Assembly: GCA_005788585.1 (NCBI GenBank)
Contig: SYBY01000239.1
Coordinates: forward strand, 1-21,322
DNA from: Actinomycetota bacterium
Lineage (GTDB): Bacteria; Actinomycetota; Thermoleophilia; Solirubrobacterales; Solirubrobacteraceae
Length of the DNA: 21,322 nucleotides
Direction: 5' to 3'
Shown here: in pieces, positions 6,416-14,000 of the stretch
Numbering within the stretch: the stretch's first letter is position 1
Layout of the letters: each line of letters begins with the position of its first letter
Notes under the pieces: generated by a model
The model's input: the letters and a program-made list of their open reading frames with translations, nothing else
The model's database searches: none
What the model was told of the DNA's origin: nothing
Position numbers and translations under genes: made by a program

Positions 6416-8374
6416 TCAGGCGCCCCGCAGGGCCTCGCTCGCGCCCTGGCAGTCGTACAGCCCCGACGGCGCATCCGCTGAGCTCGCCACGGTGCAGGCG
6501 CTCTGCACCGCGGCCATCACCTCGGTGGATCCCACGCGCCCGTCGTTGGCCATCCCAGGCGACGCGCCCCCATCGGTGAGGACCCAGCGGACCTTGCCGC
6601 TCTGCACCGCGTCGGCGAGCCACGCCGCGCTCACCTGACTCTCCCGGCCGGAGAACCCGCCGATGGCGACGAGCTCGTCGGCGTCGCCCTGCACCATCAG
6701 CTGCCCGGCGCTGTTCTGGGAGCTCACCGCGACGGTGCCGCCGCCGTTGGCGCGGGCGTAGGCCAGCGCCGCGCTGACCGACGACGTGTCTCCGCCCATC
6801 GGCCCACCGCCCCGGCCCATGCCGCCACCGCCCGGGCCGCCGCCCATGCCGCCCGACTGCGCCGCCGGCCCGCCGGCGGGGAACGTGCTGCTGGTGCTGT
6901 GCCCCAGGGTCTGGACCGCCCAGGACGCCGGGGCGAGCAGCAGCACCCCGACGAACGCGGCGACGATGCCGGCCCGCCACCTCGGGCCGATCTCCGTCGC
7001 CAGTGCGACCGCGGCGATCAGTGCCGCGCCGACGACGAGCGGTGTGGCCCAGTCCAGCCCGTCGTAGCGGCCGATGACGACGAGCTGGACCAGCAGCGCG
7101 ACGGCGATGACCAGCGGCGCGGCGACGCGCATCGCCAGGCCCCGGCCGGCGATCGTCGCCGCGCCCGCCCCGACCAGCGCGGCGGCCGGCGCCGCGAGCT
7201 GCGCGACGTAGTACGGATGGAAGATCCCCTCCGCCCGGCTGAAGGCGATCGCCATCGTCAGCGACGCACCACCGACGGCGATGATCCAGCCGGTGCGGGC
7301 GTCGGTGCGCCGCAGCCGCGAGGCGGCGACCACCGCGATCCCGCCGGCCAGCGCGAAGCCCAGGAGCCAGCCCGCCTGCCCGGCGAGCGCGTCGTTGAGC
7401 AGGCGCAGCACCCCGGTGTCCCCACCGAAGACGCCGCCCATGCCGCCACCGCCACCGCCGCCTGGGCCTCCGGTGCCGCCGCCCGGCCCGCCGTCCTGGC
7501 CGAACAGGCGGCCGAGGCCGTTGTAGCCGAAGATCAGCGACCAGATGCTGTTGTCGCTCGTGCCCGACACCCACGGCCGGCTGCCGGCCGGGGTCAGCCA
7601 CACCGCCATCGGCCACGCCAGGCCGACCGCCACCATCGCGGCGCCGCCCGCGGCGAGCTGCTTGACCGCGGTCAGCCGGCCCGCGGGCGCCACCCACAGG
7701 TAGGCCGCGCCCATCGCGGGGACGAGCAGCAGCGCGGCGGCCATCTTCGCCTCGAACCCGAGGCCGATGCAGACGCCCGATGCGACGAGCCAGCGGGTGC
7801 GCCCGTCCTCCAGGCCCTTGACCAGGAACCAGAGCGCGCCCGCGCCGCAGAGGGCGAGCATCGCGTCGGGGTTGTTGTGGCGGGAGATCGCGACGGCGAT
7901 CGGCGTGAGCGCGAGGGTCGCTCCTGCGATCGTCCCCCCGTGGCGGCCGCAGCGCCGCTCCACGCGGTCGTAGGTGATGCCCTCGGTCGCGCCGCCCCTG
8001 AGCGCCTGCGGGACGAGGATGCTCCAGCTCGAGAACCCGAAGACCTTCGCCGATGCCGCCTGGACCCAGAGCGCCAGCGGCGGCTTGTCGACGTTCATCA
8101 CGCCGGCGCTGTCGAACGAGCCGAAGAAGAAGTTCGACCAGCTCTCGGTCATCGAGCGCACCGCGGCGCTGTAGTACTCGTTGGCGAAGCCGTTCTGGTC
8201 GAGTGCCCAGAGGTTGAGCACGGCGGCGATGGCGAGCAGGACGAGCAGCTCGGGCCGCGGTGGTGCGAGTGCCCGGACGCGGGCGCCGATGCCGGCCTGC
8301 GGCAGGGACGGCAGGGTCACGGAGGGGGTCGACACGGCGGTCCTTTCGGTGAGTGTGGAGGCGGGCTCAGACAT
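6416..8374 (-). CDS. GT39-family membrane glycosyltransferase with Gly-rich loops
   Basis: A 652-residue multi-spanning protein of the PMT/ArnT-like GT39 superfamily, which transfers sugars from polyprenyl-phosphate donors on the outer face of the membrane. ALDQNGFANEYYSAAVRSM in the first periplasmic loop contains the acidic residue expected near the active site, followed by GVMNVDKPPLALWVQA and RHNNPDAML, both hallmarks of the actinobacterial YkcB-like branch. Two glycine-rich low-complexity loops occur, about residues 295-315 (bases about 7433-7492) and near bases 6790-6860, before a soluble C-terminal domain ending CQGASEALRGA. The ATG at 8374 overlaps the upstream stop by eight bases (ATGTCTGA), indicating coupling to the GT2-GtrA gene, the likely source of the lipid-linked sugar. 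Confidence 0.9.
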   Translation of the reverse strand: MSEPASTLTERTAVSTPSVTLPSLPQAGIGARVRALAPPRPELLVLLAIAAVLNLWALDQNGFANEYYSAAVRSMTESWSNFFFGSFDSAGVMNVDKPPLALWVQAASAKVFGFSSWSILVPQALRGGATEGITYDRVERRCGRHGGTIAGATLALTPIAVAISRHNNPDAMLALCGAGALWFLVKGLEDGRTRWLVASGVCIGLGFEAKMAAALLLVPAMGAAYLWVAPAGRLTAVKQLAAGGAAMVAVGLAWPMAVWLTPAGSRPWVSGTSDNSIWSLIFGYNGLGRLFGQDGGPGGGTGGPGGGGGGGMGGVFGGDTGVLRLLNDALAGQAGWLLGFALAGGIAVVAASRLRRTDARTGWIIAVGGASLTMAIAFSRAEGIFHPYYVAQLAAPAAALVGAGAATIAGRGLAMRVAAPLVIAVALLVQLVVIGRYDGLDWATPLVVGAALIAAVALATEIGPRWRAGIVAAFVGVLLLAPASWAVQTLGHSTSSTFPAGGPAAQSGGMGGGPGGGGMGRGGGPMGGDTSSVSAALAYARANGGGTVAVSSQNSAGQLMVQGDADELVAIGGFSGRESQVSAAWLADAVQSGKVRWVLTDGGASPGMANDGRVGSTEVMAAVQSACTVASSADAPSGLYDCQGASEALRGA

Positions 8375-9557
8375 CGGCGCGACCGGTCGCGGCAAGGGCG
8401 CGGCGGGCGGCGGCGCGAGTGCGGCCGCGCGTGGCGAACACCCAGGTCCGCAGGGCGATGAAGCGAGAGATCGTCGCCGCCGCGCTCGCCGCGACGAGGA
8501 CGCCGAGCTCGATCGCGCGCGGCGGATCCGGGTCGATCCCGTGCATGACCGCCAGCGCGATGCTCGTGAGCCCCAGGGTCAGGACGAACACGACCGCGCC
8601 TCCGGCATGGTGGCGCGCGAGGTCCTCGCGACCGCGGATCCCGAACGTGATGTGCCGGTTGGCCTGCGTGTTGCCGACGGCGGTGATCGCCAGCGCCAGC
8701 CCGTTGGCCCACCCCGGACCGACGGGTCCGCGCAACGAGAGGAACAGCAGCGCGTAGGCGATCGTCGACACGACGCCGATCGCCGCGAACCGCAGCAGCT
8801 TCGTCTGAGCGAGGAGCCGGGCGATGCCGCGCAGGTCGTCGAGCGCCGTGTGGACGATGTCGACCCGCGAGTCCGGGTCGTCGACCCAGTCGACCGGGAC
8901 CTCGTGGATGCGCAGCCCCTCGCGCTGGGCGAGGACGAGCAGCTCGGTGTCGAAGAACCAGCCCTCGTCGCGCACGTCAGGGAGCAGCCGGCGCGCGACA
9001 TCGGCGCGCACCGCCTTGAAGCCGCACTGCGCATCGGTGAAGCGCGCGGCCAGTGTGGCGTGGAGCAGGTGGTTGTACGCGCGGGAGATGAGCTCGCGCT
9101 TGGCCCCGCGCACCACGGTCGCGCCGCGGGCCAGGCGACTGCCGATGGCGACATCCGAGTGGCCGCTCACGAGCGGCGCGACGAGGGGCAGGATCGCGTT
9201 GAGGTCGGTCGAGAGGTCGACGTCCATGTAGCCGACGACATCGGCGTCCGACGCCAGCCACGCGGCCCGCAGTGCCCGGCCGCGGCCCTTCTCCTCCAGG
9301 CGCAGGACGCGCACGCCCGGAAGGTCGTCGGCGAGCGCCGCGGCCACGCGGGGCGTCGCGTCGGTGCTCGCGTTGTCGGCGATGGTGATCTGCCAGTCGA
9401 ACGGCAGCCCGGCGTCGAGATGGTCGTGCAGCCGCCGCACGGAGGCCGCCAGCGCGGCCTCCTCGTTGTGGACGGGGACGACGATCTCGACCCGGGGCCG
9501 GGCGGTGGTGTCCACCGCAACCCGGCGAGGGGTGTCGAGGAGTGAAGTCGAGGTCAT
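8367..9557 (-). CDS. bifunctional GT2 polyprenyl-phosphate glycosyltransferase / GtrA-family membrane protein
   Basis: A 396-residue fusion. Residues about 22-245 are a GT2 (GT-A fold) glycosyltransferase like dolichyl-phosphate glucosyl/mannosyltransferases: VEIVVPVHNEEAAL at 23-36, IADNASTDAT at 59-68, the metal-binding DVD at 112-114 in MDVDLSTD, and CGFKAVRADVARRLLP. Residues about 255-385 are a GtrA-like domain with four hydrophobic helices, beginning LLRFAAIGVVSTIAYALLF and containing QANRHITFGI. The GT2 domain should charge a polyprenyl phosphate with a sugar, and GtrA proteins are thought to help flip it across the membrane. The GT39 protein encoded next, with overlapping codons, is the expected acceptor-side enzyme. 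The sugar identity is unknown. Confidence 0.92.
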   Translation of the reverse strand: MTSTSLLDTPRRVAVDTTARPRVEIVVPVHNEEAALAASVRRLHDHLDAGLPFDWQITIADNASTDATPRVAAALADDLPGVRVLRLEEKGRGRALRAAWLASDADVVGYMDVDLSTDLNAILPLVAPLVSGHSDVAIGSRLARGATVVRGAKRELISRAYNHLLHATLAARFTDAQCGFKAVRADVARRLLPDVRDEGWFFDTELLVLAQREGLRIHEVPVDWVDDPDSRVDIVHTALDDLRGIARLLAQTKLLRFAAIGVVSTIAYALLFLSLRGPVGPGWANGLALAITAVGNTQANRHITFGIRGREDLARHHAGGAVVFVLTLGLTSIALAVMHGIDPDPPRAIELGVLVAASAAATISRFIALRTWVFATRGRTRAAARRALAATGRADV

Positions 9558-9632
9558 GGCGGCAGCATCGAGACCGCCGCCGAGCGCGCGCTGGGCCGGA
9601 CCTGGGAGGTGGCTGAGGCTGCCCGGTCGGCG

Positions 9633-10583
9633 CTACGCGCCGAGTTCGTCGGCGATGAGCTCCACCGCGTCCGGGTCCGCCACCGCCTGCGAGCCCATGG
9701 TCGCCCGCCCCTGCGGGGGCCGCGACCAGTTGTGCAGGGCGAGATCGAGGGCCTCGAGCGGGACGCCGGCCGCGTCGGCCAGCTCCGCGGAGCGCTTCTC
9801 CATGAGGAAGAGGTCGGCGATGCCGAACACGCGCTTGGCGCCGATCGAGGTCTGGTCCTCGCCGTAGTGCAGCGACTCGGCCGTGAGGTCGAGGACCCCG
9901 AGCCGGCCCAGGCTGACGAGCAGGTCGAAGCGGGGGCCGCGGGCGAAGCCGGGCAGGGTCCCGAGACGCTCGAACGCACGAGAGAACCGGCGCTCAGGCG
10001 ACCACGACTCCTCGCCCGCGAGCCCGGACGCCTGCCCGCCGCTGCGCTCCGCCCACGCCCGGTAGGCGGTGAGCGTGCGGTCCCCTCGGGCGGGGTCGTG
10101 CGAGGTGCGCGGCCCGAGCTTCGTCTCGCTGAGGTCGGGCAGTTCGCCTGCGGCCCAGTCGGTCGCGGCGCCGTCGATCGCGGCAAACGCGACGTCGCCC
10201 TCGAGCGGCCCGAGATAGGCGATGAGGAACGCCAGCCACAGCGCCTGCTCGGGATCATCGGCAGCGGCGACGGCGGCGTACCCGACGGGCGGGTCCGTCG
10301 CCAGCTCGGCCAGACGCGCGGCGCTGAACGCCAGCTCCTCGGCCAGGCGACGCGCGTCGGCCGAGGACTTCAGGCCGGGCACCAGGTCGTTGCGGTACCC
10401 GTCGTCGGCCGCCCGCACCTCGCGGCGCACCTGCACGCCGCTGGAGCGCCTGGTCCCCGAGGATGAGCGCTTCGTGCCCGACCCGGAGCGCGCCCGCGGC
10501 CGCGCCGCAGGCTGGGGTTCCAGCTCCTTCTTGCAGATCGGGCAGTTCTGGATGAAGCGGTTGTGACGGCAGAAGCTGGGCAC
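9633..10583 (-). CDS. uncharacterised protein with N-terminal CxH...CxxC zinc-ribbon-like motif
   Basis: A 316-residue protein using GTG at 10583 ([21 protein letters not shown]). An upstream ATG at 10697 would run across the start of bioA on the other strand, and its extra 38 residues are arginine-rich and non-protein-like, so it is rejected. Cys5, His7, Cys14 and Cys17 could bind one zinc. A basic, low-complexity linker (about 23-55) leads to a mostly helical domain with [37 protein letters not shown] and [38 protein letters not shown]. The last part loosely recalls HhH-glycosylase-like aGPT-Pplase (thymine pyrophosphorylase) clade-3 domains; I hold this only weakly. It is divergent from bioA with a shared promoter region. 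The real role is unknown. Confidence 0.75.
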   Translation of the reverse strand: MPSFCRHNRFIQNCPICKKELEPQPAARPRARSGSGTKRSSSGTRRSSGVQVRREVRAADDGYRNDLVPGLKSSADARRLAEELAFSAARLAELATDPPVGYAAVAAADDPEQALWLAFLIAYLGPLEGDVAFAAIDGAATDWAAGELPDLSETKLGPRTSHDPARGDRTLTAYRAWAERSGGQASGLAGEESWSPERRFSRAFERLGTLPGFARGPRFDLLVSLGRLGVLDLTAESLHYGEDQTSIGAKRVFGIADLFLMEKRSAELADAAGVPLEALDLALHNWSRPPQGRATMGSQAVADPDAVELIADELGA

Positions 10584-10591
10584 CGACGGGC

Positions 10592-10601
10592 AGTCTAGGG
10601 T
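10592..10601. promoter_or_regulatory. overlapping divergent -10 elements between bioA and the zinc-ribbon gene
   Basis: The 26-base gap between the two start codons contains AGTCTAGGGT. Read on the plus strand it gives TAGGGT (10596-10601), eight bases before the bioA ATG at 10610. Read on the minus strand it gives TAGACT (10592-10597), eight bases before the GTG at 10583. Both fit TAnnnT -10 elements and share the central TA of CTAG. Neither gene has a Shine-Dalgarno. The arrangement fits a bidirectional promoter giving two leaderless or near-leaderless mRNAs (inference). Confidence 0.5.
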
Positions 10602-10609
10602 CCGGGTCC

Positions 10610-11893
10610 ATGGATGCTCGCTGGTCCGATCTCGTCGCCGCCGACCAGGCCCACGTCTGGCATCCGTACGGCCCGATGCCCGCTCAGGTCGCGCCATTGC
10701 CGGTCGTCGGCGCCGAAGGGGTGCGGCTGCAGCTGGCCGACGGCCGCGAGCTCATCGACGGCATGGCGTCCTGGTGGTGCGCCATCCACGGCTACCGCCA
10801 CCCCGTCATGGACGCCGCGGTCTCCGAGCAGCTGGGGCGCATGGCGCACGTCATGTTCGGCGGGCTCACCCACGAGGGCGCGATCACGCTCGCGCAGCGC
10901 CTGGTGGCGATGACGCCGGACGGCTTGGAGCACGTGTTCTTCGCCGACTCCGGCTCGGTGTCCGTCGAGGTCGCGATCAAGATGGCGCTGCAGGCCGCGA
11001 TGGCGCGTGGCCCGGGCCGCACCCGGCTGCTGACCGTGCGCGGCGGCTACCACGGCGACACGTTCGGCGCGATGGGCGTCTGCGACCCCGTCGGCGGCAT
11101 GCACCACCTCTTCGCCGGGACGTTGCGCGAGCACGTCTTCGCCCCCCGTCCCCCGGACGGCTTCGACGCCCCGCTCGACGACGCCTGGGCCGCCGAGGTC
11201 GAGCGCCTGGCCGAGGAGCACGCGGGCGAACTGGCCGCCGTCATCGTCGAGCCGGTCGTGCAGGGCGCCGGCGGGATGCGCATCCACAGCCCGGCCTGCG
11301 TGCGGTTCCTGCGCGACCTGTGCGACCGCCATGGCCTGCTGCTCATCCTCGACGAGATCGCGACCGGGTTCGGCCGCAGCGGCGCGCTGTTCGCCGCCGG
11401 CCACGCGGGCATCACCCCGGACATCCTGTGTCTCGGCAAGGCGCTGACCGGCGGGTACATGACGATGGCGGCGACGCTCTGCACGACCGCGGTGGCCGAC
11501 GCGATCACCGAGCACGGCGGCGGCGCGCTCATGCACGGCCCGACGTTCATGGCCAACCCACTGGCGTGCGCGGCGGCGCTGGCGTCGACCTCGCTGCTGC
11601 TCGACGGTGCCTGGGCGACCGAGGTCGCGCGGCTCGAGCGGGGCCTGCGCGACGGGCTCGCCGACGCCGCCCGGATCGACGGCGTGCGGGAGGTGCGGGT
11701 GCAGGGCGCCATCGGCGTGGTCGAGCTGGACCACGCCGTCGACGTCGCCGCCGCCACCGCTGCGGCGATGGAGCACGGCGTGTGGATCCGGCCGTTCCGG
11801 GAGCTGGTCTACGTCATGCCGCCGTACGTCACGAGCGACGAGGATCTGGAGACGGTGACGGGCGCGGTGCTTGCGGCGGCGCGGGCGGGGTGA
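10610..11893 (+). CDS. bioA: adenosylmethionine-8-amino-7-oxononanoate aminotransferase
   Basis: A 427-residue fold-type I PLP enzyme that makes 7,8-diaminopelargonate from 7-keto-8-aminopelargonate, using S-adenosylmethionine as amino donor, in cytosolic biotin synthesis. HVWHPYGPM near the N-terminus and WWCAIHGY at 55-62 are BioA substrate-pocket signatures. [28 protein letters not shown] (Asp248 pairs with the PLP nitrogen) and [10 protein letters not shown] (Lys277 forms the internal aldimine) complete the site, followed by [15 protein letters not shown]. The length is normal for the family. No bioF, bioD or bioB lies in the window, so bioA stands alone here. The stop is four bases from the convergent tetR stop. 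Confidence 0.96.
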   Translation: MDARWSDLVAADQAHVWHPYGPMPAQVAPLPVVGAEGVRLQLADGRELIDGMASWWCAIHGYRHPVMDAAVSEQLGRMAHVMFGGLTHEGAITLAQRLVAMTPDGLEHVFFADSGSVSVEVAIKMALQAAMARGPGRTRLLTVRGGYHGDTFGAMGVCDPVGGMHHLFAGTLREHVFAPRPPDGFDAPLDDAWAAEVERLAEEHAGELAAVIVEPVVQGAGGMRIHSPACVRFLRDLCDRHGLLLILDEIATGFGRSGALFAAGHAGITPDILCLGKALTGGYMTMAATLCTTAVADAITEHGGGALMHGPTFMANPLACAAALASTSLLLDGAWATEVARLERGLRDGLADAARIDGVREVRVQGAIGVVELDHAVDVAAATAAAMEHGVWIRPFRELVYVMPPYVTSDEDLETVTGAVLAAARAG

Positions 11894-11897
11894 CGCG

Positions 11898-12512
11898 CTA
11901 CGCGACCCGCATCCGCGCGAACCCGCCCAGGAAGATGTCGGCGCACAGCCGCGTCGCCGTCTCCACGTCCACCGGCTCGCGCTCCGCCGCGCGCATCCCG
12001 ACCTCGAACGCGCTGCCGAGCATCGCCGTGGCCATGAGCTCGGTGTCGTGCGGCGGGATCAGCCCCGCATCGATGCCCCGCTGGAGATCTGCACCCAGCT
12101 GGGTCAGCACCGCCTCGATCGCCTCCCCCTCGAACAGCGAGCGCACCGCGCCGGCGTTGCGGCGCAGCAGCTCGCAGCGCACCGGGTCCTCGGCGAGGTA
12201 GACGAAGAACGCGCGGAAGCCCTCCTCGACGAAGTCGTCGAGCGTCGTGGCGTTCGCACGGGCCTGGGCGGTCAGGCCGCCGACCTCCAGCGCCAGCTCG
12301 TCGAGCAGCGCCCGGAAGACCGCCTCCTTGTCCGGGAAGTAGTTGTAGAACGTGCCGGCCGCGAGGTCCGTGCGGCGGATGATGTCGCGCACCGACGCGG
12401 CGCCGTAGCCCAGCTCGGCGAACACCTCGCGCGCGGCATCGAGGATCGTCGCGCGGTTCGCGCGCTTGGTCTGCTCGCGGCGGCCGAGCGGCGGGTCGGC
12501 GGCGGTCGTCAC
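11898..12512 (-). CDS. TetR-family transcriptional regulator, co-transcribed with the monooxygenase
   Basis: A 204-residue protein from a GTG at 12512 whose GTGA overlaps the monooxygenase stop by four bases. This start gives MTTAADPPLGRREQTKRANRATILDAAREVF, a standard TetR N-terminus. The open frame continues upstream inside the monooxygenase gene, but that part is out of frame with it and not a real extension. The helix-turn-helix lies about residues 40-60 (VRDIIRRTDLAAGTFYNYFPDKE). The C-terminal domain (RANATTLDDFVEEGFRAFFVYLAEDPVRCELLRRN) is helical and holds the ligand pocket. Translational coupling to the monooxygenase and the three palindromes upstream of that gene suggest it represses its own operon and the divergent acylase gene (inference). 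Confidence 0.92.
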   Translation of the reverse strand: MTTAADPPLGRREQTKRANRATILDAAREVFAELGYGAASVRDIIRRTDLAAGTFYNYFPDKEAVFRALLDELALEVGGLTAQARANATTLDDFVEEGFRAFFVYLAEDPVRCELLRRNAGAVRSLFEGEAIEAVLTQLGADLQRGIDAGLIPPHDTELMATAMLGSAFEVGMRAAEREPVDVETATRLCADIFLGGFARMRVA

Positions 12513-13882
12513 GCGGCGGCGCGCTCCGGATCGGCCGCCCGTGCCGGCACCGGCGGGGCGAACCCGGCCGCCCGCGCGCGCCCGGCACCGGCGCGCTCCT
12601 CCCTGGCGAGGTGCCAGAGGTAGTCGTCGAAGTCGACCTGGATCGTGTGGCGCTTGCTCGACACGTACCGCTTGGCCATCGAGGCGAGGTCGCGGCGGAT
12701 GTCCTCGCGCATCTGCGCCGGCGACGGCAGCCGGTACTCGCCGCGCAGGTACCGCGCGACCCAGCGGCCCTGCGCCTCGGCCAGCGGCATCACCGCGCCC
12801 AGCGGCTGCAGCAGTCCGATGAACGCGAGGTTCGCGTGGTCGGGGTGCCACACGCGGCGGAACAGCTCGATGTGGTTGTCCGGGGCGGAGATGAGGTCCT
12901 CGGCGAAGAACGGGAAGGTCACCTTGTAGCCCGTGCAGTAGATCACGACATCCGCATGCACGCGGGAGCCATCGGCGAAGACCACCTCGTCGCTCTCCAG
13001 TCGTGCGATGTTCGGCTTCGGCGTCACCGTGCCGTGCGTGAGCCGGTCGAGGATGCGGCCCGAGATCGTCGGGTGCGCCTCCCCCATCGCGTGGTCGGGC
13101 TTGGGCAGCCCGTAGTCCTCGGGCTTGCCCACGTTGAGCTCGAGGAGCTTCTGGAACGTCCGCTGGCGCAGCTTCCACGGCAGCTGCGGGCGGTTGAACT
13201 TCGCCGCCATCGCATCGGTCGGCCGGCCGGCCATGTGCTTGGGCACGATCCAGGCGCCCCGCCGCGCGGCGAGGTACGTGTTCTCGGCGACGTAGCTGGA
13301 CTCGACGGCGATGTCCATCGCGCTGTTGCCCATCCCGAGGATCACGACGTCCTTGCCGGCCAGCATCTCGTTGTCGATGTAGCTGTGCGCGTGCATCTGC
13401 ACCCCGGCGAAGTCCTCGCTGCCGGGGAACGCGGGCTCGGGCCAGCGCGGGTCCCAGTGGTGGCCGTTTGCGACGAGGAGCATGTCGTAGGCCTGTGTGC
13501 CGCCACGGTCATCGGTGAGCTCCCACGTGCCGTCGCGCTGGACGGCCGAGGTGACCTTCGTCTCGAAGCGGATGCGGTCGCGGAAGCGGAAGTGATCGAC
13601 GTAGTCCTCGAAGTACGCAGCGATCTGGTCGTGGCGCGGGTAGTCGGGATACGACGCCGGCATCGGGAAGTCGGCGTACTCCATGCGAGTGCGCGAGGTG
13701 TTGATGTGCAGGTGGCGGTAGGCCGCCGACATCCCGTTGGTGTTGCCGAAGACCCAGTTGCCGCCGATGCGGTCCGACGCCTCGTAGCCCACGACGTCGA
13801 TGCCTCGCGTGTGCAGCTCCTTGATCGCGGCGATGCCGGACGAGCCGGCTCCGATGACGGCGGCGGTGGGCAGATTCGGCAT
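12509..13882 (-). CDS. flavin-containing monooxygenase (class B, FMO/BVMO-like)
   Basis: A 457-residue FAD- and NADPH-dependent monooxygenase from ATG 13882 (MPNLPTAAVIGAGSSG), with GGGAG about 12 bases upstream. A longer frame to 13930 adds a non-conserved leader and would begin inside the first operator, so it is not used. FAD-binding GAGSSG is at 11-16 and NADPH-binding GMGNSA at 183-188. The FMO fingerprint FxGxxxHxxxY is at 158-168 (FAGVQMHAHSY); Baeyer-Villiger enzymes of type I usually have W at the last position, so an FMO or other class B subtype is more likely. YCTGY at 315-319 is the usual FATGY-like motif. It would oxygenate N, S or carbonyl substrates in the cytosol. The first gene of a two-gene operon with tetR. 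Confidence 0.93.
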   Translation of the reverse strand: MPNLPTAAVIGAGSSGIAAIKELHTRGIDVVGYEASDRIGGNWVFGNTNGMSAAYRHLHINTSRTRMEYADFPMPASYPDYPRHDQIAAYFEDYVDHFRFRDRIRFETKVTSAVQRDGTWELTDDRGGTQAYDMLLVANGHHWDPRWPEPAFPGSEDFAGVQMHAHSYIDNEMLAGKDVVILGMGNSAMDIAVESSYVAENTYLAARRGAWIVPKHMAGRPTDAMAAKFNRPQLPWKLRQRTFQKLLELNVGKPEDYGLPKPDHAMGEAHPTISGRILDRLTHGTVTPKPNIARLESDEVVFADGSRVHADVVIYCTGYKVTFPFFAEDLISAPDNHIELFRRVWHPDHANLAFIGLLQPLGAVMPLAEAQGRWVARYLRGEYRLPSPAQMREDIRRDLASMAKRYVSSKRHTIQVDFDDYLWHLAREERAGAGRARAAGFAPPVPARAADPERAAA

Positions 13883-13915
13883 GGCTGACAGGACTCCCGC
13901 GGGTCGAGACCAAGA

Positions 13916-13929
13916 TGACGCTGGCGTCA
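13916..13929. promoter_or_regulatory. operator copy 1 of 3 (TetR-type palindrome)
   Basis: TGACGC-TG-GCGTCA is a perfect inverted repeat, within the wider 16-mer ATGACGCTGGCGTCAC. It lies 34 bases upstream of the monooxygenase ATG and overlaps the edge of a candidate -10 (TAAAGT, minus strand, 13929-13934). Binding here should block monooxygenase transcription. Confidence 0.7.
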
Positions 13930-13934
13930 CTTTA
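13929..13934 (-). promoter_or_regulatory. candidate -10 element of the monooxygenase-tetR operon
   Basis: TAAAGT on the minus strand lies between operator copies 1 and 2. A poor -35 (GTGACG, inside operator 2) lies 16 bases upstream. The element is among the few AT-rich hexamers here, and its flanking by two palindromes fits repression by the coupled TetR protein. Confidence 0.4.
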
Positions 13935-13941
13935 GCGAAGA

Positions 13942-13955
13942 TGACGCATCCGTCA
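13942..13955. promoter_or_regulatory. operator copy 2 of 3 (TetR-type palindrome)
   Basis: TGACGC-AT-CCGTCA is an inverted repeat with one mismatched pair, within the 16-mer ATGACGCATCCGTCAC. Its start is 26 bases from the start of copy 1, roughly two and a half helical turns. Confidence 0.65.
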
Positions 13956-13976
13956 CCTTCAACCGGCGCATGAACA

Positions 13977-13990
13977 TGACGTCGGCGTCA
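13977..13990. promoter_or_regulatory. operator copy 3 of 3 (TetR-type palindrome)
   Basis: TGACGT-CG-GCGTCA is an inverted repeat with one mismatched (G-T) pair, within the 16-mer ATGACGTCGGCGTCAC. It ends 10 bases before the ATG of the acylase gene at 14001, where a bound repressor would block initiation or elongation of that transcript. Confidence 0.65.
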
Positions 13991-14000
13991 CCATCGCTCC

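Noticed and set aside
7433..7492. The Gly-rich stretch as a DNA tandem repeat
   Set aside because: It is an in-frame glycine codon run within a membrane protein, without a regular repeat unit. A similar loop occurs near bases 6790-6860.
9628..9642. A CGGCGC-TAC-GCGCCG hairpin as a terminator of the zinc-ribbon gene
   Set aside because: It covers the stop codon itself, is only six base pairs, and is not followed by a T run. Stems like this are expected by chance at this GC content.
10584..10697. A longer start for the zinc-ribbon-like gene
   Set aside because: It would overlap the start of bioA head to head, and the added residues are basic and non-conserved looking. GTG 10583 is directly preceded by a good -10 candidate.
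12513..13178. An upstream extension of the tetR reading frame into the monooxygenase gene
   Set aside because: The extra residues are Arg/Ala-rich and out of frame with the monooxygenase. The GTGA-coupled start at 12512 gives a normal TetR length.
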